Assembly: GCA_007748055.1 (NCBI GenBank)
Contig: CP036279.1
Location: forward strand, 6,014,001-6,078,000
Length of the DNA: 64,000 bases
Source of the DNA: Kolteria novifilia
GTDB lineage: Bacteria > Planctomycetota > Planctomycetia > Kolteriales > Kolteriaceae
Reading direction: 5' to 3'
Shown: in pieces, positions 44,868 through 53,935 of the stretch
How the letters are laid out: every line of letters begins with the position of its first letter
Position numbering within the stretch: the first letter of the stretch is position 1
Program-made: the position numbers and the translations under genes
Notes under the pieces: generated by a model
The model's input: only the letters and a program-made list of their open reading frames with translations
Database searches by the model: none
Told to the model about the DNA's origin: nothing

Positions 44868-45497
44868 TCAAGAACCGCCCGACGGGTCTCGGCGAACGCG
44901 GACGCGGCCGTCCTCAACCGAAAGTCGGCCCTCGGCGAAGAGCTGGATCGCCTGCGGAAAGGCCTCGCACTCGGCCTCGAAGACGCGCTGCTGAAGCGAC
45001 TCGGGCGTGTCTCCCTCAAGGACGGGAACGACCCGCTGGAGGACGATCGGCCCGTGGTCGTACTCGTGATTGTCCGCGAAGTGGACCGTGCAGCCGGAGA
45101 CTTTGCAGCCCCGCTCAAGCACGCCGGCATGAACTCGGGAACCGTAGTAGCCGTGACCGCAGAAGGCGGGGATCAGCGAGGGGTGGATATTCATTACCTT
45201 GCCGACGAAGTCGTCGGGGATCTTGACGAACCTCAGGAAGCCGGCGAGAACGACGAGATCGACATTCGCCTCGCGGCAGATTTGAAAGACCTTCGCCCCC
45301 AGTTCCTCGTCGGCGTCCTTGTCAACGACGTGAGCGGGCAGGTTGGCAAGTTCGGCAAGGTTGAGCGCGAGGACGTTCGGGCGGTTGGAGATGACGACCG
45401 CCACCTCGGCATCGAGCTGCCCCTCGTTGATGCGATCGAGCAAGTTCGCGAGTGTCGTCCCACGTCCCGAAACCAACACCGCCAACCGAATAGCCAC
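44868..45497 (-). CDS. purN: Phosphoribosylglycinamide formyltransferase
   Basis: 209 residues from a GTG at 45497 preceded by GGAGGTG. It transfers formyl from 10-formyl-THF to GAR in purine synthesis. Seen: 'LAVLVSGRGTTLANLLDRI', 'VVLAGFLRFV', 'VMNIHPSLIPAFCGHGYYG' (catalytic Asn-His) and 'GCTVHFADNHEYDHGPIVLQR' (catalytic Asp in the second His-Asp region). The last codons and TGA stop (44868-44870) fall within the GGTTCTTGACCCACC palindrome found with family B at 45770 and 46075, so the C-terminal 'SGGS' is probably repeat-derived. Confidence 0.94.
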   Translation of the reverse strand: MAIRLAVLVSGRGTTLANLLDRINEGQLDAEVAVVISNRPNVLALNLAELANLPAHVVDKDADEELGAKVFQICREANVDLVVLAGFLRFVKIPDDFVGKVMNIHPSLIPAFCGHGYYGSRVHAGVLERGCKVSGCTVHFADNHEYDHGPIVLQRVVPVLEGDTPESLQQRVFEAECEAFPQAIQLFAEGRLSVEDGRVRVRRDPSGGS

Positions 45498-45730
45498 GCC
45501 TTCACACCTCCGCGAGAGACGGTCCCTACGTCCAAGATCCGATGGGAGGATGATACAACTTCGGCGTCATCCCGAAACACCCTGGTCCGAGCCCGATCCG
45601 GATTCGGAATGTTGACTGGAGGTGTGGGTACCTCATCGGTTGCTTCGCGACGTCAACTCTTTGGGTGGTCTCGGTTGCTTGTCAATCGAGGTGGCGAAGC
45701 CACAAGAGGCTTCGGAGGAGCCGGAAGACC

Positions 45731-46280
45731 GTAGGTCAGGCCATTGCCTGACGCGAACGACGGTTGGCCTTCGTGGTGGGTCAAGAACCACCCAACGTCC
45801 TCTTGGGTTCCCCTCTCCCCGCGGGAGAATGAGCCTCTTATTCCCCTCTCCCCGCGGGAGAATGAGCCTCTTATTCCCCTCTCCCCGTGGGAGAGGGGTT
45901 AGGGGTGAGGGGGTTTCCATACGGCAAAGCGTCGCGAGATTCCGGGCGTTCCATCCCCTCACCCGGCTCGCTTCGCTCGCCGACCTCTCCCCATGGGAGA
46001 GGTGAAAACCGCCTGACAATCCGACCCGTAGGTCAGGCCATTGCCTGACGCGAACGACGGTTGGCCTTCGTGGTGGGTCAAGAACCACCCAACGTCCTCT
46101 TGGGTTCCCCTCTCCCCGTGGGAGAATGAGCCTCTTATTCCCCTCTCCCTGTGGGAGAGGGGTTAGGGGTGAGGGGGTTTCCATACGGCAAAGCGTCGCG
46201 AGATTCCGGGCGTTCCATCCCCTCACCCGGCTCGCTTCGCTCGCCGACCTCTCCCCCTGGGAGAGGTGAAAACCGCCTGA
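45731..46280. repeat. Two near-identical composite repeat blocks
   Basis: Copy 1 is 45731-46016 (286 bp) and copy 2 is 46028-46280 (253 bp). Both contain, in order, a family B palindrome, GTGGGTCAAGAACCACCC, a family C array, and 'CCCCTCACCCGGCTCGCTTC' with a final hairpin. They differ by exactly one 33-bp family C unit plus a few substitutions. They fill most of the 900-base gap 45498-46393, which holds no gene. Confidence 0.92.
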
Positions 46281-46347
46281 CTCTAAAACACGACGCGTCC
46301 GCTGATTTGCGGGCAATAGGCGCTGAACCGGAACAGGCGAAGCGTTC

Positions 46348-46400
46348 GAGGCCCACCTGACGGAGAGTCAGTCGAGGCCCACCTGACGGAGAGTCAGTCG
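46348..46400. repeat. 26-bp tandem repeat spanning the TPR-gene stop codon
   Basis: Units start at 46348 and 46374, and a third begins at 46400 inside the coding region. The unit has arms CTGAC/GTCAG. The stop of the TPR gene (46394-46396) lies inside it. The unit length of 26 is not a multiple of three, so the copies do not extend the protein. Confidence 0.88.
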
Positions 46401-46828
46401 AGGCCGTGGGTCTCGAGGATTTCGCGGAAGGCGGGATCGCGACGGACTGAATCGAGGTCCTGATCCTCGAAGAGATAGACCAGGTCGTCGTAGCCGTACT
46501 CGAAAGAACGCCGTAGCGCCTCGCAAGACTCGGCGATCATGTCGAGACGGGCGAAGCTACAGGCGAGGTTGTAGTACGCGACCGGATCGCCCGGGGAGAG
46601 CCGGACGAGCCGACGGTCGAGCTCGAGCGTCTGCTCGTACTCCCCGCGAGCGGCCAAGTTCGACGCCATCACGCGGAGGATATCGAGCTGATCGGGATGC
46701 GAATCCAAAATTCCCCCGAAGAACTCGATCTCGAACTCAAGCTGCGTCTGGCCGGCCCATCGCTGGGGGACTCTCGGGGTCAGTTCCGCTCCGAACTCGT
46801 ATTCGGGCGTGTTTCCACTCATCGACAT
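46394..46828 (-). CDS. Tetratricopeptide-repeat protein
   Basis: 144 residues from the ATG at 46828 with GGGAG upstream; the frame opens earlier at 46909. About two TPR-like helix pairs: 'QLDILRVMASNLAARGEYEQTLELDRRLVRLSPGD' and 'PVAYYNLACSFARLDMIAESCEALRRSFEYGYDDL'. The C-terminal 'DLDSVRRDPAFREILETH' is the usual TPR capping helix. A scaffold; partner unknown. Confidence 0.8.
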   Translation of the reverse strand: MSMSGNTPEYEFGAELTPRVPQRWAGQTQLEFEIEFFGGILDSHPDQLDILRVMASNLAARGEYEQTLELDRRLVRLSPGDPVAYYNLACSFARLDMIAESCEALRRSFEYGYDDLVYLFEDQDLDSVRRDPAFREILETHGLD

Positions 46829-47230
46829 TGCGGCTCCCGTGGGAGGGGTCGTTCGCTCCACCTCGGCGTTGGGATCGATCGCGTCCTCGAGAGCCCAAAA
46901 GCCGAGCAAGGCTCGGCCGACATCACCCGTTCCCGCGGAGTGAATGTCGATGGCACGTCACGTTCGCGGTGAACGCGATGTGTCAGGCTCCTCAATTCAT
47001 CGATCAAGCACACTGGTCCGACGTCACGCCTGAGTTGGTGTAACCCCAACGCTCCGGCACGGGCTGACAAGCAACCCGTGGCCCCCGACCACTTCGCTGG
47101 ACCGGGGCACCAGGTTCCCTCTCGCGAGGTTGTTCTCAACGTCTCCGAGTATAGAGGGGGGGATTGGCCTCGAACAAGCCGAGTCACGTCCAAAGGTGAA
47201 ATTGGATCGGATTTCTCGCTGCTACGTCGA
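46829..47230. other. Intergenic region with one family A hairpin
   Basis: No gene is supported. It contains the family A copy 47058-47080: arms CACGGGCTG and CAACCCGTG around ACAAG. Both arms changed relative to the standard CACTGGCTG/CAGCCAGTG, which keeps the stem paired. Confidence 0.65.
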
Positions 47231-48154
47231 TTACAAAGCGCCCAGGTTTGCCCGGACCAAACGCATGACCGCGACTTCCGGACGGACGCGAAATCGGAAC
47301 CGCACCGTGTAGCCGATCCCCTTGTTCACGTAAAGGAAGCCACCTTGGTGGTAATACAGCCCCGCCGCGTACCCTTTCATCTTGCGGCTGAGCATCGGAC
47401 GTCCCCAACCGGGCACGTCGATCTGGCCGCCGTGGGTGTGGCCACTGAGCATGAGGTCGCAGCGAAGAGTCTCCAACTGCTCGATCGTTGTCGGGTTGTG
47501 GGCGAGCACGACTCGTGGTGTTTCGGAATCGAGTCCCGCGAGCGCTTGCCGTAAATCGGCTTCCCGGCTCCAGAGATCGGCGACCCCCGCGACCGCGAGC
47601 GGTGCCCCCTCCTTGGCGACGATCCGGTGCTCGTTGTGCAGTACGGGAATGCCGTAGTCTTCCAGGGATTTTCGGACCCGCTCGGCAAGACCGCGATGAA
47701 GACGAAGCCCGGAGGCGTTGCGCACCGCGTAGTCGTGATTGCCCAGGACGGCGTAGACGCCCAGGGGCGCCGAGAGTTTCGAAAGCATCTCGGCGACCGG
47801 ATCGACGTGACGAAAGCCGCCTTGGACGAAGTCGCCGGTCAACGCGATCAGGTCGCAGGCCTGTTGCTGGCCGAGATCAACCGCTTGGCGAATGTGACGT
47901 TTGGCGACGCGGTCGCCGAGGTGAAAGTCGGTGAGATGGAGAATGCTGACGCCGTCGAGGCGTTCGTCGAGATGCGGGATGGGTAGTTCGAAGACATTGG
48001 TTTCGAGCCAGACCGGCTCGACTTGATGGCTGTAGACGATCCGTGCCCAGTTGCGTCCGATCCAGTGAGTGATCTTGCGGCGTTTCAGAGGGACACCATC
48101 TGTTGAGATCGACTCCCTAAGGGCGAGGGAGCGTCCTTTGGCACTGGCCGACAA
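47231..48154 (-). CDS. Metallophosphoesterase, YkuE-like
   Basis: 307 residues. Calcineurin-like phosphoesterase with all metal-ligand blocks: 'ILHLTDFHLGD', 'ALTGDFVQGG', 'AVLGNHDY', 'VVLAHNP' and 'LSGHTHGGQIDVPGWG'. The substrate could be UDP-diacylglucosamine- or lipid-type phosphates, as in related membrane-associated enzymes, but this is inference. The only usable start in frame is the ATG at 48154, which lies inside a degenerate family A repeat (about 48142-48164). Start therefore uncertain; the conserved fold begins only around residue 65. Confidence 0.88.
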   Translation of the reverse strand: MSASAKGRSLALRESISTDGVPLKRRKITHWIGRNWARIVYSHQVEPVWLETNVFELPIPHLDERLDGVSILHLTDFHLGDRVAKRHIRQAVDLGQQQACDLIALTGDFVQGGFRHVDPVAEMLSKLSAPLGVYAVLGNHDYAVRNASGLRLHRGLAERVRKSLEDYGIPVLHNEHRIVAKEGAPLAVAGVADLWSREADLRQALAGLDSETPRVVLAHNPTTIEQLETLRCDLMLSGHTHGGQIDVPGWGRPMLSRKMKGYAAGLYYHQGGFLYVNKGIGYTVRFRFRVRPEVAVMRLVRANLGAL

Positions 48155-48171
48155 GCAGCCCGTGGCCCCCT

Positions 48172-48335
48172 AGCAGCCCGCTGATTTAAGCGGGCCAAGG
48201 CGAGAACGAGCGATGTCGACCAAGATCAAGGAGAAGACACGCAGGCGAATCCGTAGATTCGCCGAGGTTCGTCAACGCGGAGATTGGTCAAAAGGGCCGT
48301 TCGCAGCTGGCAGTGAATAGATCAACGGGCTGCTT
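48172..48335. mobile_element. Candidate 164-bp MITE-like element
   Basis: Ends are inverted repeats: left AGCAGCCCGCTGATTTA, right (reverse strand) AGCAGCCCGTTGATCTA, 15 of 17 positions. A similar lone end, AGCAGCCCGTCGGTCTATTC, lies at 63595. The interior contains a 35-codon open frame that I do not regard as a gene. No convincing target duplication is visible, so mobility is inferred. Confidence 0.45.
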
Positions 48336-48363
48336 GACTCTCGTTGGCCCGAGGCTCCTAGAC

Positions 48364-48831
48364 CTAGTCCGCGTCCTCATCGTAGTAGTCTTCGTAGTCG
48401 TCGTCGTAGTCGTCGTCGTACTGATCGAAGTCGTCGCCCTCTTCCTCCTCGTCTTCGAAGAGATCGTCTTCGTCCTCATAGTCGTCGAGGTCGTCGAGAT
48501 CGTCGTCCATGTCGAGGTCGTCATCGTCGTCATCGTCGTCGTCCTCGAACCGATCGTCCTCGTCGTCAGCGAGCCCATCGTCGTCGTCAGCGTCGAGACC
48601 GCCACCGCCGCCGAGAGTCTCGCCCTCCTCTTCATCCTGGCTCTCCTCGACATCGTCATCGTCGATGCGAACGACGATGAGAGTGGGAACGATCCATTCC
48701 AACTCCGGCGCGTCGCCTGCTGGACTCTCGCATTGGTCGACCAATCCTGGCATTTCGACAACCCCGCATGTGGACATCAAGACGAGCTGCTCGCGATCGT
48801 TGATTCCGTGAAGAAGAACTATTTTGGCCAT
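48364..48831 (-). CDS. Highly acidic protein of unknown function
   Basis: 155 residues. The first 55 are ordinary ('AKIVLLHGINDREQLVLMSTCGVVEMPGL', 'ELEWIVPTLIVVRID'), suggesting a small beta domain. The remaining 100 are almost entirely Asp, Glu and Tyr with a short GGGGG. Such tails can bind cations or basic proteins. The frame is closed at both ends and codon usage looks coding, but the low-complexity part could also be repeat expansion. Confidence 0.6.
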   Translation of the reverse strand: MAKIVLLHGINDREQLVLMSTCGVVEMPGLVDQCESPAGDAPELEWIVPTLIVVRIDDDDVEESQDEEEGETLGGGGGLDADDDDGLADDEDDRFEDDDDDDDDDLDMDDDLDDLDDYEDEDDLFEDEEEEGDDFDQYDDDYDDDYEDYYDEDAD

Positions 48832-48952
48832 GTCCTATGGAAGCGAGAAAAGTGCGTCAACGCCCCGACAGGGTGAGGTCCCTGTCTGGCAAGTCCGAAA
48901 CGCCCCGCGTCCCGACAACCTCTCGCCCCACTCCGAGAGGCCTCGCACGCCA

Positions 48953-50503
48953 TCAACGGGAGAGCGTCACCGGTAAGAGCGGCTCGACCATCGACACCAA
49001 GATCATCGCCATCACCACCTCCCCGGCGAGCAGCCAACACCATCGTCCGTGTCCCGGCTCGAGATCCCCCAAGCCCCCCTGCCCCCCGAAACCGGCAACC
49101 ACCCGCGCCGCGGGAACGCACGCGAACGGTGCCAAAAAGATCCAAAGCCGTGCCACCTCGCTCAAGTTGCGACCACTGAAGTTCAGGGCCATCAGCGTCA
49201 CCACCCATCCGACATGGACCCATTCCCGACCCTTCCACGTCGAACGTGCCCCAATCCCCGCCAGCGCCGGCAACAAGAGACACGGCCCCGTCACGGCGGC
49301 GAACTCCACCAGATTGACCACGACCCACGTCGCATAGCTCCGCGGCATCGCTTCGTAAAACCCGGCGTGCTTGGAGAGATTCTGTCGCCACACCGCGATC
49401 AAGTCGAGATCCCACCACCATCCAAAGAGGACAATCGGCACGAGCACCCCCAGCAGACCTCCCGCGCCCTCGGCGAGCCAACGGGACTTGGAAGCACTCG
49501 ACGAAAGTCGTCCCAAATGGACCAGCCCGACGATCGGCACGATTGCCAGGAACGCCAAACTGAGCATCAGCCCGAGCCAGAGCACGACGCCTCCCGCGAA
49601 CGCCCGCGCGACGCCCCAACGTCCATCTCCTCGCGGCCATAGCACCACCACCGCGATCGCGATCAGTGGATAGAGGCAGTCACTCTTGGGAAGAAAGAGG
49701 AGCACCGACGGCACCAACGGCCATATGCACGCCGCCCGCCAAGCGATCGCCCGCGACCCGCTCGCGCAGCCCAGCGCGAAGATGCCAAGCGTCGTGGCGA
49801 GCGAGAGCAGCCAGGTCCCCATCGCGAGCAAGGACGCCGCGGTGACCAGACGGGCCGACGCCCGTTCCCGATCGCCTAGTAGAAGAAAGCCGTCGCGCAA
49901 CCGTCTCGGTGTCCACCCGGGAAGCGTCCGCTCGAGCCAGGGATTGGCGGCGGCGAGGTCGAGCGTCCAGCGGCTGACGATGATCAGTCCCGGCGGGTGC
50001 GTCCCCATGTGGAAGGGGCCCTGGCGGGCGAGCCACGCTTGGTAGTTCGCGACGAAGTCCCCCAAATCGTCGAGTTGGTGGGCCTCCTCAAGGTAGCCGC
50101 TGGTCGCGTGGGAGGTGAGGACCAAGGGCCAACGTTCGAGCCCGACGCCTTGGGGCGGTAGTTCGAGTAGCGCCCACTGCGTCAGCCCTCCCGCAATCAG
50201 GAGCACCGGCAGCGCTGCCCAGAGGACGCGGGCGCCGACGCGTTGAAGCGCCATCTCGCCAAGAACCGCGACGACGAGATAGCCCGCCGCGACGAGCGAC
50301 GCCACCAGGAGGGAGAAGACGGAGGGATCCGACGGCATCCGGTTCCAGGTCCACTCGCCCAGGACGCCGAGGGGAACGTCGCGATCGAGCACCAGTACCG
50401 CCAGGACCGCCGTCGTCACCAGCGGCCCGACGACGTAGAGGAGCCACCTCCCCCAGTCGGCTCGTGGCGAAATCGCGGGGGGCGCGCCGGCCGCCTCGCT
50501 CAT
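48953..50503 (-). CDS. Polytopic membrane protein, GT-C glycosyltransferase-like
   Basis: 516 residues with about 11 membrane helices. A large first outer loop follows helix 3 and contains 'YQAWLARQGPFHMGTHPPGLII', reminiscent of the substrate loop of GT-C lipid-linked sugar transferases (ArnT/PMT-like). The usual N-terminal DxD/ExD motif is not obvious. Its ATG overlaps the glgC stop by 4 bases (50500-50503), implying coupling. Confidence 0.72.
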   Translation of the reverse strand: MSEAAGAPPAISPRADWGRWLLYVVGPLVTTAVLAVLVLDRDVPLGVLGEWTWNRMPSDPSVFSLLVASLVAAGYLVVAVLGEMALQRVGARVLWAALPVLLIAGGLTQWALLELPPQGVGLERWPLVLTSHATSGYLEEAHQLDDLGDFVANYQAWLARQGPFHMGTHPPGLIIVSRWTLDLAAANPWLERTLPGWTPRRLRDGFLLLGDRERASARLVTAASLLAMGTWLLSLATTLGIFALGCASGSRAIAWRAACIWPLVPSVLLFLPKSDCLYPLIAIAVVVLWPRGDGRWGVARAFAGGVVLWLGLMLSLAFLAIVPIVGLVHLGRLSSSASKSRWLAEGAGGLLGVLVPIVLFGWWWDLDLIAVWRQNLSKHAGFYEAMPRSYATWVVVNLVEFAAVTGPCLLLPALAGIGARSTWKGREWVHVGWVVTLMALNFSGRNLSEVARLWIFLAPFACVPAARVVAGFGGQGGLGDLEPGHGRWCWLLAGEVVMAMILVSMVEPLLPVTLSR

Positions 50504-51768
50504 CGATGGACGCCCCTGCCGAGTGGGGCGTCGGCGTCGACATTCTCCCCCTTCGCGATGACGACGACGCCTTCCTCGCTGATGGTGAACCCGCGGGCGC
50601 GGTCGATTTCGTGGTCGTAGCCGATGTGGACACGGGGGGGGATCGTGACCCCTTTGTCGATGATCGTCTTGCGGATGCGGGCGTGTCGGCCGATCGAGAC
50701 CCCCTCAAAGACGATGGAATCCTCGACCAGGGCGAAGCTATTGACGCGCACCTTTCGCGCGATGATGCAACGGTGAACGTGCCCGCCACTGATGATCGAC
50801 CCGGAGCAGACCAGACTGTCGGTCGCCTCGCCCCGGCGAACATCGGCCCCGATCCCGGGCTCCCCGAAAACAAACTTCGGCGGCGGGTCCGAACGCGGCG
50901 CCGAGCGGATCGGCCAGGTCGTGTCGTAGAGGTTCAGGTCGGGATCGACGTGAATCAGGTCCATGTTGGCGTGAAAGTAGCTGTCGATCGTCCCGACATC
51001 GCGCCAATAAGCCGACGCCTTGCGGTTCTCGTCCTGGAAGGGGTAGGCGTAGACGTTGCCGTCCTCGATCATCTTTGGGATGACGTTCTTGCCGAAATCG
51101 TGGCTGCTGCCGGGGGCGCCGGCGTCTTCGCAAAGCCGGTCGTACATCTCGCGGGTGCGAAAAACGTAGATCCCCATCGACGCGAGAGCCTGGCCATTGC
51201 GGCAAGGGGTCGACTGGGTGTCCTTGGGTTTCTCCACAAAACCGGTGACGCGCGAATCGGCGTCGATCTCCATAATCCCAAAATGACGAGCCTGGTCCAG
51301 CGAGACCGGCAGACACGCGATCGTCAGGTCGGCGTCGCGCTCGCGGTGGGCGTTGATCATCGTGCGAAAATTCATCTTGTAGATGTGGTCGCCGCTGAGG
51401 ACCAGGACGTCGCGGGGGTTTTCCTGCTCGATGGCATAAATGTTCTGGTAGATCGCATCGGCGGTCCCCTGGTACCACTGCTCGTGGATGCGCTGTTGGG
51501 GCGGGACAACGTCGACGTACTCCCCGAGATCGCGGTAGAGGAAGTGCCAACCCGAGTTGATGTGGCGATCGAGGCTCAGCATCTTGTACTGGGTCAGGAC
51601 GAGGATACGCCGCAGGCCGCTGTTGATGCAGTTGGAGAGGGCGAAATCGATGATCCGGTACTGCCCCCCGAAGGGGACCGCCGGCTTGGCCCGATCTCGC
51701 GTCAATGGTTCCAGGCGACTTCCTCGTCCCCCGGCCAGAATCATCGTCAGCACATCCTGCATCGCCAA
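50500..51768 (-). CDS. glgC: Glucose-1-phosphate adenylyltransferase
   Basis: 422 residues, normal length. It makes ADP-glucose for glycogen. Seen: '[35 protein letters not shown]' (nucleotide loop and activator region), '[11 protein letters not shown]', '[12 protein letters not shown]' and the left-handed beta-helix with '[37 protein letters not shown]'. First gene of a pair with the GT-C-like protein. No glgA or glgB in the window. Confidence 0.97.
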   Translation of the reverse strand: MAMQDVLTMILAGGRGSRLEPLTRDRAKPAVPFGGQYRIIDFALSNCINSGLRRILVLTQYKMLSLDRHINSGWHFLYRDLGEYVDVVPPQQRIHEQWYQGTADAIYQNIYAIEQENPRDVLVLSGDHIYKMNFRTMINAHRERDADLTIACLPVSLDQARHFGIMEIDADSRVTGFVEKPKDTQSTPCRNGQALASMGIYVFRTREMYDRLCEDAGAPGSSHDFGKNVIPKMIEDGNVYAYPFQDENRKASAYWRDVGTIDSYFHANMDLIHVDPDLNLYDTTWPIRSAPRSDPPPKFVFGEPGIGADVRRGEATDSLVCSGSIISGGHVHRCIIARKVRVNSFALVEDSIVFEGVSIGRHARIRKTIIDKGVTIPPRVHIGYDHEIDRARGFTISEEGVVVIAKGENVDADAPLGRGVHR

Positions 51769-52423
51769 TCCTCGGCAACCCGATCGCGTGGTGACCCGCT
51801 AAGGACCATCTTCCGAATCCCGAACCAGATTGCCAAGGGGGGAAGAGAGAGAGGAGACTTGAGAGAGTTGAGAGGAGACGTCGTTGCAACGGCTCTACTC
51901 TCCACTTTCTCCCTCCCACTCTCTCACCAGGCTAGCACCGGTTGCTTCGCTACCAACTTTCTGACGGCTAGCACCGGTTGCTTCGCTACCAACTTTCTGA
52001 CGGCTAGCACCGGTTGCTTCGCTACCGGTGCGGCGCAGCCGCAAGAAGTCTCGGATGACGCGAACCTCGACCGATCAATCGTGAGTTTACTCTGGGCCTC
52101 TTGGTCACGGCACGTCCTCAGATTGGCAAGGAGACTTGAGAGGAGACGTCGTTGCAACGGCTCTACTCTCCACTTTCTCCCTCCCACTCTCTCACCAGGC
52201 TAGCACCGGTTGCTTCGCTATCAACTTTCTGACGGCTAGCACCGGTTGCTTCGCTACCGGTGCGGCGCAGCCGCAAGAAGTCTCGGATGACGCGAACCTC
52301 GACCGATCAATCGTGAGTTTGCTCTGGGCCTCTTGGTCGCGGCACGTCCTCAGATTGGCAAGGAGACTTGAGAGGAGACGTCGTTGCAACGGCTCTACTC
52401 TCCACTTTCTCCCTCCCACTCTC
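51769..52423. other. Repeat-filled gap between glgC and proS
   Basis: No gene is supported; the first 100 bases should hold the glgC promoter. The remainder is the family F array described at 51871-52426. Confidence 0.75.
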
Positions 52424-52426
52424 TCA
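51871..52426. repeat. Family F composite, two and a fraction copies
   Basis: Composite units begin (AGAGGAGACGTCG) at 51871, 52139 and 52371. Unit 1 is 268 bp, unit 2 is 232 bp; they differ by exactly one 36-bp subunit (GGCTAGCACCGGTTGCTTCG plus CTACCAACTTTCTGAC). The subunits carry only the left arm CACCGGT; the last one completes ACCGGTG. The third copy ends at 52426, on the proS stop codon. Confidence 0.93.
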
Positions 52427-53935
52427 ATACGCCTTGGCGTAGATCACGCGTTTGGCGCTCGGCTTGCCGGTGATGAGGCACTGGCCGGGCTCCTCGTCGC
52501 CGTCGAGCGGGATGCAGCGAACGGTGAGCTTCATCTTCTTGAGCGTCTCGGTCACGGCGGGATCGTCGGCCCAGTGGCCGTAGGCGAATCCACCTTCGAA
52601 ACCCTCCTTCACCGGAGCGAAGTACTCCTCGAGTTCCTTGAGCGAGTCGACCTTGGTCGTCGCCGCGTCGCGGAAGGAGGTGGCACGTTCGAGAAGCGTC
52701 TTCTGGATCTCCTCGAGGATCGAGCCGACCGAGGCGACGAATTCGGGTCGCTTCATCGAGGTCTTCTCCTTGGGCGACAAGTCGCGCCGCCCCATGAAGA
52801 CCGCATCCCCCTCGACATCACGCGGGCCGACTTCGAGCCTGATCGGAACGCCTCGCTTGATGTGGAACCAGTTCTTCTCCCCGCCACGCATGTCGCGGTC
52901 GTCGAGTTCGACCTCGATCCGCTCGTCGGCGAAGCGTTGCGATTGAATCTCGTCGGCAAGCTTGCGGGCGTATTCGAGGACGCGGGCTTGTTCCTCGTCG
53001 TTGCGGTAGATCGGCAGAATGACGACATGCTTGGGGGCCAATCGCGGCGGCAGGATGAGTCCATCGTCGTCGGAGTGCGTCATGATCAGCGCGCCGATCA
53101 GCCGCGTCGAGACCCCCCACGAGGTCGTCCAGCCAAAAGTCTCCTGCCCGTCGGCATTGAGGAACTTGATCTCCTGGGCCTTGGAAAAGTTCTGGCCGAG
53201 GAAGTGCGACGTTCCCGCTTGCAGGGCCTTGTGGTCCTGCATCATCGCCTCGATGGTGAAGGTCGAGACCGCTCCTGGGAAACGCTCATCAGGCGTCTTT
53301 TCGCCCTTGATGACCGGGACGGCCATCACGTTGGCCGCGAAGTCGGCATAGACGTCGAGCATCATCCGCGTCTCTTCCATCGCCTCCTCGGCGGTGGCGT
53401 GCACGGTGTGCCCCTCCTGCCAGAGGAATTCGGCGGTGCGCAAGAAGACGCGCGGACGCATCTCCCAGCGAACGACGTTCGCCCACTGGTTGATCTTGAT
53501 GGGGAGGTCGCGGTAGGACTGAACCCACTTGGCGTACATCGCGCCGATGATCGTTTCGCTGGTCGGCCGGACGATGAGCGGCTCCTCAAGCGGGCCGGCG
53601 GGGACGAGTCCTCCCTCGGGGTTGGGCTCGAGCCGGTGATGCGTGACAACGGCGCATTCCTTCGCGAATCCCTCGACGTGCTCGGCTTCCTTTTCGAGAA
53701 AGGACATCGGGATGAAGAGGGGGAAGTAGGCGTTGACGTGCCCGGTCTCCTTGAAGCGGCGATCGAGGATGCGCTGCATGTTCTCCCAGATCGCCCAGCC
53801 CCAGGGTTTGATCACCATGCAGCCGCGCGCGGGGGAGTTCTCGGCAAGGTCGGCCGCGCGGACGACTTGCTGGTACCACTCGGGATAGTCCTGGCCCCGG
53901 GTGGGACTGATCGCGTTTTGTTGTTTCTTCGCCAT
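52424..53935 (-). CDS. proS: Prolyl-tRNA synthetase (archaeal-type, short form)
   Basis: 503 residues. Class II synthetase of the ProS type without the editing insertion: 'GCMVIKPWGWAIWENMQRILD', motif 2 'WEMRPRVFLRTAEFLWQEGHT', 'DDDGLILPPRLAP' (motif 3 region) and the C-terminal 'AYGHWADDPAVTE' with a terminal 'AKAY'. It charges tRNA-Pro. The TGA at 52424-52426 is shared with the end of a family F repeat. Confidence 0.97.
   Translation of the reverse strand: MAKKQQNAISPTRGQDYPEWYQQVVRAADLAENSPARGCMVIKPWGWAIWENMQRILDRRFKETGHVNAYFPLFIPMSFLEKEAEHVEGFAKECAVVTHHRLEPNPEGGLVPAGPLEEPLIVRPTSETIIGAMYAKWVQSYRDLPIKINQWANVVRWEMRPRVFLRTAEFLWQEGHTVHATAEEAMEETRMMLDVYADFAANVMAVPVIKGEKTPDERFPGAVSTFTIEAMMQDHKALQAGTSHFLGQNFSKAQEIKFLNADGQETFGWTTSWGVSTRLIGALIMTHSDDDGLILPPRLAPKHVVILPIYRNDEEQARVLEYARKLADEIQSQRFADERIEVELDDRDMRGGEKNWFHIKRGVPIRLEVGPRDVEGDAVFMGRRDLSPKEKTSMKRPEFVASVGSILEEIQKTLLERATSFRDAATTKVDSLKELEEYFAPVKEGFEGGFAYGHWADDPAVTETLKKMKLTVRCIPLDGDEEPGQCLITGKPSAKRVIYAKAY

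Noticed and set aside
48213-48320. 35-codon frame inside the candidate MITE
   Set aside because: Too short, no ribosome-binding site, composition of the surrounding non-coding DNA.
51924-52419. Small frames with repeated VAKQPVLAVRKL-type sequence
   Set aside because: They are translations of the family F repeat, recurring wherever the repeat occurs, and should not be annotated as genes.
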